From assembly GCF_007004625.1 (NCBI RefSeq), contig NZ_VIFV01000001.1, positions 248,001-312,000 on the forward strand: a stretch of DNA of 64,000 nucleotides, written 5' to 3'. This document shows positions 54,027 to 63,723 of this stretch, one piece after another (position 1 is the first letter of the stretch; every line of letters begins with the position of its first letter). The notes under the pieces are model-generated. The model was given only the letters and a program-made list of their open reading frames with translations. It had not been told where the DNA came from and made no database searches. Source of the stretch: Planococcus salinarum (lineage in GTDB: Bacteria; Bacillota; Bacilli; Bacillales_A; Planococcaceae). Made by a program: the position numbers and the translations under genes.

Positions 54027-54694
54027 TCGAAGCCAAAAAGAGCCGTCTGTTTGAAAGGGGCTTTGCCCTCTATCTGTTTCCTTTGATGCGTCGCTCCTTT
54101 GCGCATTTTCTCGGATACAATATCCGGAAAATTCCGCAGCAGCCGGCGATCTTTATCGCAAACCACAGTTCCTGGTGGGATGGGTTGCTGTTCTTCTTTT
54201 TAAACCGTACAGTCTGGAAACACGACATTCATATGATGATGCACGAAAAGAACTTGAACAAATATAAATTTTTCCGCAATCTGGGGGCTTTTTCAATCGA
54301 TAAACAAAACCCGAAGGATATCATCCGTTCCCTCCAATACGCTGAAGAATTGCTGAAGGCCGGGAAATCGGTGGTGTTATTCCCGCAGGGCGATGAATTC
54401 CACCAGGAAATCCGGCCGCTCAACTTTCACAGCGGAATCGGCTACATGCTGGAAAAACATCCGGAAGTTCCGGTAATTCCGATAACATTCTATTATTCAT
54501 TCCGGCATGAACAAAAACCTGAAGTCTGGATTCACCAGGGCCCTTCTTTATCTGTAGAAGAGATTAACGGGATCACCAGAAAAGAAAAGTCCGCTTCATT
54601 ACAGCGAGTTTTAACAAATCAATTGGATGGACTCAGAGAGAACGTCATCGCAGAGGATACGACAGCATTCAAAGACCTGTTAAGAAAGGAGTGA
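54023..54694 (+). CDS. Lysophospholipid acyltransferase-like protein of the carotenoid cluster
   Basis: 223 residues of the PlsC-like family: HX4D motif in IANHSSWWDG at about 44-53, and a glycerol-phosphate-binding-like VVLFPQGDEFHQEI. By analogy with CrtO of staphyloxanthin synthesis it probably esterifies the sugar of a glycosylated carotenoid with a fatty acid. The ATG at 54023 overlaps the CruF-like stop and follows AAAAGGAGG. Confidence 0.83.
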   Translation: MIEAKKSRLFERGFALYLFPLMRRSFAHFLGYNIRKIPQQPAIFIANHSSWWDGLLFFFLNRTVWKHDIHMMMHEKNLNKYKFFRNLGAFSIDKQNPKDIIRSLQYAEELLKAGKSVVLFPQGDEFHQEIRPLNFHSGIGYMLEKHPEVPVIPITFYYSFRHEQKPEVWIHQGPSLSVEEINGITRKEKSASLQRVLTNQLDGLRENVIAEDTTAFKDLLRKE

Positions 54695-54703
54695 AGCAAG
54701 GCT

Positions 54704-55810
54704 ATGCTCATATGGATCCTGACAATATGCCTTGCCTCTTTTCTGGTTTGGACAATCTTCAACAGCTTTTTCATGCCGGCGCTGCCATCAAAACCAAACG
54801 TTTACGATCAGCCTTTGCTGTCTGTTCTGGTGCCGATGCGCAATGAAGAACGCAACGTAACCGCGCTGATCACTTCTTTGAAAAGGAACACATACCCGAA
54901 TTGCGAATTTATCATCCTGAATGACAAGTCCACCGACCAGACCCAGCAATTGCTTGAAGCCCAAGTTGCCGGTGACAGCCGGTTCACACTGCTGCAGGGA
55001 GCGGAACTGCCGACAGGCTGGGTCGGCAAAGTGCACGCATGTTATCAGCTGCAAAAGGCGGCTTCGGGGGAGTATCTGATGTTTGTGGATGCCGACATCA
55101 ATTTCAGTCCGCAGGCATTTGAGCAATCGCTTGCGCTGATGCAGAAGACTGGTGCAAAATCGCTGTCCGGTTTTCCAGCATTCGAAGTGGCGCCTTTTTT
55201 AAGCAAGCTGCTTGTGCCGATGCAGCATTTCGTCGTCTTTTTCCACTTGCCGCTTCTTTTGGCAAATTACATTCCATTCCCGGCGGCTACTGCCGCGCAC
55301 GGAGCGTGGATGCTCTTTGAACGGAAAGCTTATGATGATATCGGCGGACACCAGGCCGTCCACAGCTCGCTTGTCGAAGATGTCCACATTTCCCGAGAAA
55401 TAAAAAAAGCGGGACATCCCATGCTGCTCGCCAATATCACCAGATCCGTAAGCAGCAGGATGTACGAAACGAACGCTGAAGTGTGGGAAGGCTTTCTGAA
55501 AAACAGCTACACAGGAGTCGGACGCTCTCCGCTGCTGGCATTCGGGCTTGCCGCGTTCTACACAGCCTTTTACATCTCTCCACTTTTCTTTGCGGCATAC
55601 GGCCTCTTCACCCTTCAATGGCTGTTCGTTATTCCATACATCCTGATTTGTCTGCAGCAATGGTACGTCATGGTCCGGACGCGCCAAAATCCCCTTCTGG
55701 CTTTTCTGATGCCTCTTCAAGCCGGAGCGATGATTGCCGTGCTTCTGCATGCGATGAAAAAGTCATGGAGCAAGCAAGCCTACTCATGGAAAGGCAGGAA
55801 CTACTCATGA
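54704..55810 (+). CDS. Carotenoid glycosyltransferase (GT2, CrtQ-like)
   Basis: 368 residues. N-terminal transmembrane helix (1-22), a GT2 domain with PLLSVLVPMRNEERNVTALI, LNDKSTDQTQQLL and the metal-binding FVDADINFSP, then two or three C-terminal helices. In S. aureus the CrtQ enzyme glucosylates diaponeurosporenoate; here the acceptor is probably the tertiary hydroxyl produced by the CruF-like protein. It is followed, with a four-base overlap, by a third desaturase. Confidence 0.87.
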   Translation: MLIWILTICLASFLVWTIFNSFFMPALPSKPNVYDQPLLSVLVPMRNEERNVTALITSLKRNTYPNCEFIILNDKSTDQTQQLLEAQVAGDSRFTLLQGAELPTGWVGKVHACYQLQKAASGEYLMFVDADINFSPQAFEQSLALMQKTGAKSLSGFPAFEVAPFLSKLLVPMQHFVVFFHLPLLLANYIPFPAATAAHGAWMLFERKAYDDIGGHQAVHSSLVEDVHISREIKKAGHPMLLANITRSVSSRMYETNAEVWEGFLKNSYTGVGRSPLLAFGLAAFYTAFYISPLFFAAYGLFTLQWLFVIPYILICLQQWYVMVRTRQNPLLAFLMPLQAGAMIAVLLHAMKKSWSKQAYSWKGRNYS

Positions 55811-57297
55811 AGAAGAAAATAATCATCATCGGCGGCGGACTGGGGGGGCTGGCTGCAGCCGTGACCCTTGCAAATGCAGGACTGGCTGTCGAATTGTACG
55901 AGAAAAACGAACATTTCGGCGGCAAGCTGATGCCCGTTCGACTGGGAAACCACTCGTTCGATTTTGGACCAAATACAATCACGATGCCGGAAGTTTTCAA
56001 CTCAATTATCGAACAGACCGGTGAATCCGCTGCTGATTATTTTAATTTGATTCCTTTAACCACCCATACCCGAAACCACTTTCCGGATGGGCAGCATCTC
56101 GACTTTTCCTCTGAGCCCGAAACGATGCAGGAGGAAATAAACCGCCTGACTCCGGTGGATGCTGCGAATTACAGCAATTTCATCGATGAAATCAGCCGGA
56201 TCTATTCACTGTCCGAGCGCTATTTCTTTCCGTCCACCTTTCAATCCTGGCGTGATTATCTATCTCCTTCCCTAGGCAAGGCTTTGCTTCAGGTGCGCCC
56301 GGCAGAAACGATGGACCATTTCTACCGCCGTTATTTCCGGAATCCGCAATTGCTGCAGGCGTTTGGACGGTATGCGACCTATATCGGTTCCTCCCCTTAT
56401 AAGGCGCCCGCCACTTTTTCGATGATTGCCTATTTGGAACTCGTTGGCGGCGTCTATTACGCCAAAGGCGGCAACGCCAGCATTGCAGAAGGGTTTGCCT
56501 CAATAGCCCGAAAAAACGGTGCACTGCTTCATGCAGGCACCGCTGTTAAGAAGATTATCCTCAAAGATGGTAAAGCCGTTGGCGTTGAGCTGGATGACGG
56601 AAAAATGTCCGAAGCGGATGCCGTCATTCTGAATGGTGATTTACTATCCGCTTTTCCGCAATTAACTGCCGAAAGCGAGCGGCCATCGTTCAGTGATAAA
56701 AAGAGCGCTTCTTTTGAGCCATCCATTTCCGCTTTCGTCATTTTGGCGGGCTTGAACACCCGATTGTCCGGTCTGAAGCACCATAACGTCTACTTTTCAG
56801 AAGACTACCGGCGCGAATTCGACAATCTCTTCGATGAGAAGTGCTATTCCGAGCAACCGACCGTTTATATCAGCAACTCTTCCTTTACTGATCCGTCCGT
56901 CTCACCGGACGGAGACAACCTGTTCATTCTAGTAAATGCACCCGCTTTGACGGCCGACGGGAAATTACAGATTGATGCGGAAGCCTATAAAAACCGCATC
57001 TATGATTTCCTGGAAACGTACGGCCTTGATATCCGCAGCCATTTGGTTGAAGAAAAAGTCTTTACGTCTTCATTCATCGCTGACCACTTCAATGCTTACC
57101 GGGGTTCCCTGTACGGGCCGTCCTCGCATAAAAAAAAGGACGCATTTCTGCGTCCTGCCAATGCCAGTCCGGATATTAAAAACCTCTATTTTGTCGGCGG
57201 CAGTACCCATCCAGGCGGAGGTTCACCCATGGTGACCATGAGCGGCCAAAATGTGGCAAAGCGCATCCTGAAAAAATACGGCTTCCCGCCGTCTTGA
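55807..57297 (+). CDS. Phytoene desaturase family protein (CrtN/CrtP-like), third paralogue
   Basis: 496 residues. FAD-binding GGGLGGLAAAVTLANAG at 9-25 and the C-terminal YFVGGSTHPGGGSPMVTMSG signature are intact. It belongs to the CrtI/CrtN/CrtP flavoprotein family; whether it desaturates, oxidises a methyl end group (CrtP/CrtNb role) or acts on a ring-free end cannot be told from sequence alone. The ATG at 55807 overlaps the glycosyltransferase stop by four bases. It is distinct from the two paralogues on the opposite strand. Confidence 0.88.
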   Translation: MKKKIIIIGGGLGGLAAAVTLANAGLAVELYEKNEHFGGKLMPVRLGNHSFDFGPNTITMPEVFNSIIEQTGESAADYFNLIPLTTHTRNHFPDGQHLDFSSEPETMQEEINRLTPVDAANYSNFIDEISRIYSLSERYFFPSTFQSWRDYLSPSLGKALLQVRPAETMDHFYRRYFRNPQLLQAFGRYATYIGSSPYKAPATFSMIAYLELVGGVYYAKGGNASIAEGFASIARKNGALLHAGTAVKKIILKDGKAVGVELDDGKMSEADAVILNGDLLSAFPQLTAESERPSFSDKKSASFEPSISAFVILAGLNTRLSGLKHHNVYFSEDYRREFDNLFDEKCYSEQPTVYISNSSFTDPSVSPDGDNLFILVNAPALTADGKLQIDAEAYKNRIYDFLETYGLDIRSHLVEEKVFTSSFIADHFNAYRGSLYGPSSHKKKDAFLRPANASPDIKNLYFVGGSTHPGGGSPMVTMSGQNVAKRILKKYGFPPS

Positions 57298-57328
57298 CCC
57301 TGGATTTCACCCTTGCCTGAAACACAAA

Positions 57329-57391
57329 AATCAGCCGGAAATTCTTCGGCTGACTGAAAAAGGATATGTCCGCGGACATATCCTTTTTTTG
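57329..57391. terminator. Double terminator between the convergent crt operons
   Basis: There are two hairpins: TCAGCCG/CGGCTGA at 57331-57353 and the strong AAAGGATATGTCC/GGACATATCCTTT at 57357-57386 with a T run. Confidence 0.85.
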
Positions 57392-57406
57392 TTCTATTCT
57401 TGTCTC

Positions 57407-58240
57407 CTATAAATAGGCGAGGATTTGTTGTTTTGATTGATCCGATACAAAATGCTTCTGGCCAAATACATTGTATTCTTTCTTTCTTATGGTCGTCAGA
57501 ATTTCGCGGTAGACCAAGCCCGCCCCTTTTACAGGGATCCGGGAACTTACCGGATATTCGTTTATCGTTTCAAAAGCCTTCTGATAATGATGTTCAGCTT
57601 CTTTGGCCATTTCTTCCCAGACCGACACAAAAGCCGGTGTCACCGTTCTCCGGCGAAGATCCTCTATCCCGAAATTATATTTATCCAACAGTTCTGAAGG
57701 AAGATAAATGCGGCCCATTTCCAGATCTTCATCAATGTCCCGCAGTATATTCGTGATCTGCATCGCATAGCCAAGTGAAATGGCTCCTTCTTTCAGGATT
57801 GTCATTTTTCCCGGGGCCAGCACCGGCAGCAGCATCAGGCCGACCGAACTGGCTACATGATAGCTGTAACCCAGCACTTCCTCCACTGTCCGATAATGGG
57901 TCGGCTGCAAATCCATTTCCTGGCCGGCGATCATGCTCCGGTATGCTTCTTCGTCCATTTCATAATTACTGAAGACATCGGAAAGTGCCAGCCACATCGG
58001 GTTCATTGCATCAAAATTCCCCGCTAAAAAATTATTGAATTCCTGTTTAAAGAGAGATAATTGCCCTGCAGGATCCGAGCCTTCATCCACAATGTCATCC
58101 ACTGTCCGGCAGAATGCATAAATAGCCCAAACTGCTTTTCTTTTTTCCTTTGGCAGCATGGAAAAGCTTTTGTAGAAACTCTTAGAATTGGCGGCAATGA
58201 TCTCTTCACAAAAACGGTATGCCTTATTCAATTCCATCAA
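57407..58240 (-). CDS. crtM: 4,4'-diapophytoene synthase (CrtM/squalene-phytoene synthase family)
   Basis: 277 residues. Aspartate-rich motifs DDIVD at 48-52 and DIDED at 168-172 bind the diphosphates through magnesium; GQEMDLQ and the YHVASSVGLM block are also present. It condenses two farnesyl diphosphates into the C30 precursor (diapophytoene), which suits the C30 desaturases next to it. It overlaps the preceding gene by four bases and is the last gene of the minus-strand crt operon. Confidence 0.93.
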   Translation of the reverse strand: MMELNKAYRFCEEIIAANSKSFYKSFSMLPKEKRKAVWAIYAFCRTVDDIVDEGSDPAGQLSLFKQEFNNFLAGNFDAMNPMWLALSDVFSNYEMDEEAYRSMIAGQEMDLQPTHYRTVEEVLGYSYHVASSVGLMLLPVLAPGKMTILKEGAISLGYAMQITNILRDIDEDLEMGRIYLPSELLDKYNFGIEDLRRRTVTPAFVSVWEEMAKEAEHHYQKAFETINEYPVSSRIPVKGAGLVYREILTTIRKKEYNVFGQKHFVSDQSKQQILAYL

Positions 58241-59694
58241 GAACCTCTCCTCTCACGTAAGGAATCACGTTCAATTTGTTCGGCCAGCAATTTTGCGCCC
58301 TGCATGACAATTGGTATGCCCCCACCCGGATGGACGGAAGCACCCACTGCATAAAGCCCTTCCACCTCAAAAGGTTTGACTTGAGGCCGGAAAACGCCCG
58401 ATTGAAGCAGTGTCGGACCGATTCCGAAACTTCCGCCACGGAACAAACCGAACGCCTCGGCATCAGTCGGCGTCCTTACTTCCATCCATTCGATGGCATC
58501 TTTCAGGCCAGGAAAAGACAGCTCTTCCATTCTGTCGACAACCTTGCTGATCCATTCATCTTCGTTCTCCCAGTTTATATCCGAACCTGCCGGAACCGGA
58601 ATCAGCGTATACAGGACACTCTTGCCTTCGGGAGCAAGTGAGTCATCGATTTTGGATGGATGGAATGTGTAGAATGCCGGATCTTCCGGTTTCTGTCTGG
58701 CCGTAAACACGTCTTTCATATGCTTTGCATAATCATTTCCAATAAAGAACTGGTGAACGTTTACATCGTCATAAATGCGGTCAAGGCCGAAATACAGCAG
58801 GAGGCAAGCGGAAGACGGAACAAACTTTTTGCTCTTCCGTTCCGGCAATAAGCGGGAAACAGTAGGGAAATCACCATTGTAGACGATAGCATCAAAATCT
58901 TCCCTGCCAGTTTCCAGTTCCAGTCCCTTGGCCGTGCCATTTTCGATAATGATCCTTTTCACCATCTCCCCTTTACGGATTATGACATTTGATCGGGCAC
59001 GCAAGTTTTCTTCAAGCAACGGCACGATGCTTGCATAACCGCCTTTCAGATAATGCACACCGTGTTCGTGTTCACTGAAAGGAACCAGCGAATACATCCC
59101 GGGTGCGCTGAACGGATCTCCACCTATATACAAAGTCTGTAACGTATAAGCCAATTGAAGCCGTTCATCTGTAAAATAGCGCACCATAAGCTTTTTCACG
59201 GAAAGCTGGGGCTTCAGAGCCACCAGGTTTCTGACGTTTCCCGGCGTCCAGAATTCACTCCTTCTGACGAAAGAATGCTCGAGGAAAGCGGTCTTGCCGA
59301 TTGCAAAACGCTCACGCCCTTCAGCCATGAACCGCCGGAAGCCTTCTTCCTGGCCCGGAAACACTCTCGCAACTTCTTCTTCCTGCCGCTTGCTGTCAGG
59401 GTATTTTGTGTAAACTTTTCCATCATTGAATCGGATTGTATAGAGCGGGTCACAGAGCAATAATTCATACTGCTCTTGTCCAATCCCTGCCTGTGCCAGT
59501 AAATCCTTAAACATTTCCGGCAGCAGGACGATTGTCGGCCCCTCATCAATCTTAAAGCCGTCACGTTCCACAAAATTCATGCGTCCGCCCAGCCGATTTT
59601 CTTTCTCGATAATAGTCACTTCATGTCCACTGCCGCTTAAATACAAAGCGCCCATAAGACCGCCGATTCCGCCGCCGATCATTGCAATCTTCAT
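58237..59694 (-). CDS. Carotenoid desaturase/oxidase (CrtN family), second paralogue
   Basis: 485 residues. FAD-binding GGGIGGLMGALYLSGSG, EGPTIVLLPEMF, GGDPFSAPGMYSLVPFSEHEHG and the C-terminal VGASVHPGGGIPIVMQGA match the CrtN/CrtP flavoenzymes. It lies between crtN and crtM with four-base overlaps on both sides. It is a candidate for the second step of C30 desaturation or for oxidation of the end group. Confidence 0.9.
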   Translation of the reverse strand: MKIAMIGGGIGGLMGALYLSGSGHEVTIIEKENRLGGRMNFVERDGFKIDEGPTIVLLPEMFKDLLAQAGIGQEQYELLLCDPLYTIRFNDGKVYTKYPDSKRQEEEVARVFPGQEEGFRRFMAEGRERFAIGKTAFLEHSFVRRSEFWTPGNVRNLVALKPQLSVKKLMVRYFTDERLQLAYTLQTLYIGGDPFSAPGMYSLVPFSEHEHGVHYLKGGYASIVPLLEENLRARSNVIIRKGEMVKRIIIENGTAKGLELETGREDFDAIVYNGDFPTVSRLLPERKSKKFVPSSACLLLYFGLDRIYDDVNVHQFFIGNDYAKHMKDVFTARQKPEDPAFYTFHPSKIDDSLAPEGKSVLYTLIPVPAGSDINWENEDEWISKVVDRMEELSFPGLKDAIEWMEVRTPTDAEAFGLFRGGSFGIGPTLLQSGVFRPQVKPFEVEGLYAVGASVHPGGGIPIVMQGAKLLAEQIERDSLRERRGS

Positions 59695-61217
59695 GCAAAG
59701 CCCTCCAATGCCGGCAATGGAAGGATGGGGATGCCTTCGTTTCCATCCTTTTTCAAAATGCCGTTGGCAGTGATGCGCGCTGATTCCAAGATCGTCGGCA
59801 AACCGCTTCCGGGATGCGTTCCCCCGCCAACAAGCCAGCAATGCCGCAGTTCTTCAAAATCATTGTGGGGTCGAAATACCATCATTTGCGTTAATTGGTG
59901 GCCAAGATTAAAGGTGGCTCCCTTATAAACCGAATAATCGTGTTCCCAGCCGAACGGCGTTAATACTTTCTCCACTTCGATATGATCCCGCAGATTTTTA
60001 AACTCTGTTTTCTCCTCAATGATATTCAACACGAGCTCCCGGAATTCCTGCTGTTCATTGTCCCAGCCGATGTCACTGAAATTATTCGGGACCGGCGCCA
60101 GTATGTAAAGTGCCGATTTCCCTTCGGGGGCCAGAGTCGGATCCGTGACACTTGCGTTCTGGATATAAATTGACGGATCTGCAGAAAGCAGCCGGGTTTC
60201 TGTAATTTCTTCCACATTTTTTTTATAATCTTTGGAAAAAACGATTGTATGATGGGAAAGATCATATTTTTTATCAAGCCCGAGATAAATCATGAACGTT
60301 GAACAGGAATACTTTTTCTTCTCCAGTTTTTCAGGCGTGTATTTTTTTAGGACGCCAGGTTCTACCAGGTTCGTCATGACGTGCGCAAAATCTCCATTGA
60401 TGATCACTTCATCCGCCGCTTCCCGGCTGCCGTCTTCGAGATCGACGCCTTTGACTGCACGGCCTTCCAGCCATAATTTTTTCACGCCTTTTCCTGTATG
60501 AATCGTCCCTCCCAGTTCCCGGATCACTTTCGCCATGGATTCGGAAAGCTGGTTGACTCCGCCAATCGGATGATAAATACCGTAGGCATGTTCCATATAA
60601 GACAGGATAGTAAATGCGCCGGGACATTCCCACGGCGACATCCCAAGATATTTGGATTGGAAAGCGAATGCAAGTTTCAGCCTTTCGTCCTTAAAGTAGC
60701 GTGAAAGCACGTCGTAGAGGCTCTTGTTAACTTCCAGTTCCGGCAATGCTTTTAATACTTTAGGCTGGAGCATATGTGAAAATTTATCCATGCGGGTTTG
60801 GAGAATCGGTGACAGGGCTTCCAGCTTTTTGCCCGTTTCTTTCATGAAACGCACATAGCCTTCACCATCCCCCTTGAAATCTTTATCGATTTTCGCCACC
60901 ATTTCTTCGGCATTGCGCGTCATGATCAACTTCTGATCTTCGAAAATCAATTCATACATCGGATCCAATTCCACGGGTTCCATATAATCAGCCAGGTTCC
61001 GGCCTGCAACACCAAACAATTCTTCCACTATATGCAGCATGCCTAAAAAAGTCGGACCCGTATCAAAAGTGAAATCTCCGAGCTTCAATGCCGCATTGCG
61101 CCCTCCGACCCGTTCATTTTTCTCGTAAATATCCACCTGATAGCCTTTTGCCGCCATCAGCATGCCGGCAGCCAGTCCACCGGGCCCAGCGCCTATGATT
61201 ATGATTCTCTTTGCCAT
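59691..61217 (-). CDS. crtN: Diapophytoene desaturase (CrtN family)
   Basis: 508 residues. FAD-binding GAGPGGLAAGMLMAAKG, GPTFLGMLHIVEELFG, GMSPWECPGAFTILSYMEHAYG and VGGGTHPGSGLPTILESA are typical for CrtN, which introduces double bonds into 4,4'-diapophytoene. It is the first gene of the minus-strand operon (crtN, crtN paralogue, crtM). The upstream 150 bases are extremely AT-rich, including a TATATA run suited to a promoter. Confidence 0.9.
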   Translation of the reverse strand: MAKRIIIIGAGPGGLAAGMLMAAKGYQVDIYEKNERVGGRNAALKLGDFTFDTGPTFLGMLHIVEELFGVAGRNLADYMEPVELDPMYELIFEDQKLIMTRNAEEMVAKIDKDFKGDGEGYVRFMKETGKKLEALSPILQTRMDKFSHMLQPKVLKALPELEVNKSLYDVLSRYFKDERLKLAFAFQSKYLGMSPWECPGAFTILSYMEHAYGIYHPIGGVNQLSESMAKVIRELGGTIHTGKGVKKLWLEGRAVKGVDLEDGSREAADEVIINGDFAHVMTNLVEPGVLKKYTPEKLEKKKYSCSTFMIYLGLDKKYDLSHHTIVFSKDYKKNVEEITETRLLSADPSIYIQNASVTDPTLAPEGKSALYILAPVPNNFSDIGWDNEQQEFRELVLNIIEEKTEFKNLRDHIEVEKVLTPFGWEHDYSVYKGATFNLGHQLTQMMVFRPHNDFEELRHCWLVGGGTHPGSGLPTILESARITANGILKKDGNEGIPILPLPALEGFA

Positions 61218-61488
61218 ATAATTACCCCATTTTGTAATTCTTTAGTTATATAATATATATATAAAAATTATACATTATCTAATTTAATAAAACTATTATT
61301 AAGCCTTTCTGGAGCATGGCACTTTCTAATGTAAATTTGTCGATCCTGCACTTTCCTGCCTATCTCATTTCAGGAGAGCTATTACTTTCATCATACCCTA
61401 TGTCCCGGAACAAGTAACTCCATACGAAGGTTTCCCACGTTCGTCTGTTGAAGAACTTTTCTGCGCCTGACTCTTCTTTTCGACAAAT
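61218..61488. other. Intergenic region upstream of crtN
   Basis: About 270 bases without a gene. The first half (61230-61300) is A/T-rich and probably carries the crtN promoter. Nothing further recognised. Confidence 0.5.
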
Positions 61489-61519
61489 AAAAAACCGCCT
61501 CATTTCGAGGCAGTTTTTT
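61489..61519. terminator. Terminator-like hairpin, left end of an inverted pair
   Basis: AAAACCGCCTC pairs with GAGGCAGTTTT. It is almost the same as the hairpin at 62134-62165, and the bases beside it (TTTTTTCAGGCTGTCGAGAA) correspond to the reverse complement of those beside the right one. Confidence 0.75.
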
Positions 61520-61560
61520 CAGGCTGTCGAGAAACTGGCAACTTTTCCAATCATTACGCT

Positions 61561-61821
61561 TTAGACGGATACTTTCCGCGGGGAGCGGCCTAAGCCTCCT
61601 CGTCCGCTTCGAAAACCGATGCTCCTGCAGCGCTCTGCGCTTCGTCGCAAAGGTTCGACCGAATGGTGTTCGGTCAAACCTTCCCTGCGGAGTCTCAGGA
61701 CTCGCTCTGGTTCCCGCAGGAAAGACATTGGCCGAAGCCAGCGAGGCCAAGTCTTTGCGACGAAGCAGCGCAGCGATGCAGGAGCACCTCTTTGCCCTTC
61801 ACCGTCTGACGCTCCATTCTA
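61561..61821. repeat. Second repeat class: large GC-rich imperfect palindrome R1
   Basis: The element contains ACTTTCCGCGGGGAGCGGCC and TGCGGAGTCTCAGGACTCGC with TTCCCGCAGGAAAG, elements of a palindromic intergenic repeat common in Bacillales. Inside it ATGCTCCTGCAGCG and the reverse-complementary CGCAGCGATGCAGGAGCA form long arms, with a small GACCGAA/TTCGGTC hairpin. Confidence 0.65.
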
Positions 61822-61901
61822 GTTATGTTTAGAATCGGATTGTCTCTTTCTTATATAAACTTATAAGGATAATCCTCATATAGAAGGCATTCTGAGATAT
61901 G

Positions 61902-62099
61902 GAGCAAAACAGCGAAGACGCCCAGGGGAGCAGGCGGATGCCGACGAAGTGCTGAGATCCACTCGGACGAAGTGAAACGAGACCGAGTTAGCTCAGCGCG
62001 AGCCAAGAGTTGGCCGTAGCCTGCAAGGCCGGCTCTTTGCGACGAAGCTAGCGCAGCGATGCAGGAGCACGGGTTTTGGCAAGCGAAGCTGTTTTGCGG
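61902..62099. repeat. Second repeat class: related imperfect palindrome R2
   Basis: It begins AGCAAAACAGCGAAG and ends GCGAAGCTGTTTTGCGG, which are inverted copies. It shares the block GCGCAGCGATGCAGGAGCAC with R1 in the same orientation, and has a central ACTCGG..CCGAGT hairpin. Confidence 0.65.
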
Positions 62100-62133
62100 A
62101 ATATCGATTTTAATGTTTCTTTCTCAACAAGCT

Positions 62134-62166
62134 GAAAAAACCGCCTCATTTCAAGGCGGTTTTTTA
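62134..62166. terminator. Terminator of dbpA
   Basis: AAAAAACCGCCT pairs with AGGCGGTTTTTT around a six-base loop, directly after the dbpA stop on the minus strand. Confidence 0.85.
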
Positions 62167-62174
62167 CGTATTCA

Positions 62175-63620
62175 CTATTTTTTCGCTTTGTGGACTTTCA
62201 GTATTTTGCCTTTGATGGTTTTGTCTTTCATCGCCTTCAACACCATCGGCCCTTTGCCGTTGAGGATATCGATGTAGGTAACGGTATCCTGAATTTTGAT
62301 GATGCCGATGTCTTCAGCGGTGACACCCGGAATGCTTGTCAGTGTTCCGACAAAATCAAAGGCACGCAATTTCTTCTTTTTTCCGCCATTGAAATAGAGT
62401 TTCATAATATCCTTGTTCACTTGCTCATTCTTGTTGCGCTTGAGCTGCGGCCGGCTTTCGAGTTTTTCGGTGAAAGCCTCTTCCGCTGCAGCCACTTCTC
62501 CCGGAGAAGGCGCAGTCTTTTCCGGAATGGAGAAGCCGATATACTCCTCTATTTCCTGCAGGAATTTGCCTTCGTGCGGCGTCACAAAACTGATCGCTTT
62601 CCCGGTCTTTCCTGCACGTCCTGTCCGGCCTGCACGGTGGACATAGCTCTCCTTTTCATGCGGTATGTCGTAGTTGATGACATGGGTGATGCTGTCGATA
62701 TCGATTCCGCGAGCGGCTACATCCGTTGCCACCAGGTAACGGAATTCTCCCCGTTTGAAATCATTCATAACAGTGAACCGGTCTTCCTGAACCATTCCCC
62801 CATGCAATTTATCACAGGTGTAATAATGCTTTTCAAGCTGCTCCAACACGAAATCGACATTATCTTTTGTCCGGCAAAAGATGATGCAGCTGTCCGGATT
62901 TTCGACAATCGTAACATCGCGAAGCAATGAAAACTTCTGATTCTCCGTCACGCGGATCAGCTGATGTTCAATCTGATTTTTCAGCGTTTCAGTGGAAGCA
63001 ATTTCTATGTGTTCGGGCTGGTTCATATATTTTTGCTGCAGTTTTTCCACGTTTTCCGGCAAAGTGGCAGAAAATAGCATGGTCATCCGCTGTTTCGGCA
63101 ATTTAGTGATGATGGCTTCCACTTGTTCTATAAAGCCCATATTGAGCATTTCGTCCGCTTCATCCAATACCAGAAATTCAATGCGGTCGAGTTTCAGCGT
63201 GCCACGTTCGATATGATCGAGTACCCGGCCAGGCGTCCCTACAACAACATGGCATTTCTGTTTCAGTTCGGCCTGCTGATAGGCAAACGGCTGTTTGCCA
63301 TAAACCGCAGCCGCTTTGATGCGCTTGAAACGGCCTACATTCGTAATGTCTTCTTTGACCTGATCGGCGAGTTCACGCGTTGGCGTCAGCACCAATGCCT
63401 GCGGTTTGTTTTCTTCCCATTCGACCATTTCACAGATCGGGATGCCGAAAGCTGCTGTCTTGCCGCTCCCTGTTTGTGATTTCACCGCTATATCGATCTT
63501 TTGCAAAGCCACAGGAATCACTTTTTCCTGAACTTCAGTCGGTTCTGTATAACCCAAACCTTCAAGGGCCCGCAAAACGGGTTCACTGATTTTAAAATCT
63601 TTGAATTGCTTGCTGTTCAT
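62175..63620 (-). CDS. dbpA: DEAD-box RNA helicase DbpA (YxiN)
   Basis: 481 residues. Helicase motifs Q ([11 protein letters not shown]), I ([11 protein letters not shown]), Ia (PTRELADQ), II (DEAD in [10 protein letters not shown]), III (SATLP), and VI ([10 protein letters not shown]). The C-terminal 75 residues form the DbpA RNA-binding domain ([20 protein letters not shown]), which targets hairpin 92 of 23S rRNA during large-subunit assembly. A GGAG site precedes the ATG at 63620. Confidence 0.94.
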   Translation of the reverse strand: MNSKQFKDFKISEPVLRALEGLGYTEPTEVQEKVIPVALQKIDIAVKSQTGSGKTAAFGIPICEMVEWEENKPQALVLTPTRELADQVKEDITNVGRFKRIKAAAVYGKQPFAYQQAELKQKCHVVVGTPGRVLDHIERGTLKLDRIEFLVLDEADEMLNMGFIEQVEAIITKLPKQRMTMLFSATLPENVEKLQQKYMNQPEHIEIASTETLKNQIEHQLIRVTENQKFSLLRDVTIVENPDSCIIFCRTKDNVDFVLEQLEKHYYTCDKLHGGMVQEDRFTVMNDFKRGEFRYLVATDVAARGIDIDSITHVINYDIPHEKESYVHRAGRTGRAGKTGKAISFVTPHEGKFLQEIEEYIGFSIPEKTAPSPGEVAAAEEAFTEKLESRPQLKRNKNEQVNKDIMKLYFNGGKKKKLRAFDFVGTLTSIPGVTAEDIGIIKIQDTVTYIDILNGKGPMVLKAMKDKTIKGKILKVHKAKK

Positions 63621-63723
63621 ATATTAAATCTCCTTCTCGTCCAAACTTCCCTTAGTTCCATTATTGCATGGATTTTATGCAATCTCCATTAAAGGATTAT
63701 TAAGTTTAATGGAACTGAAGGTT

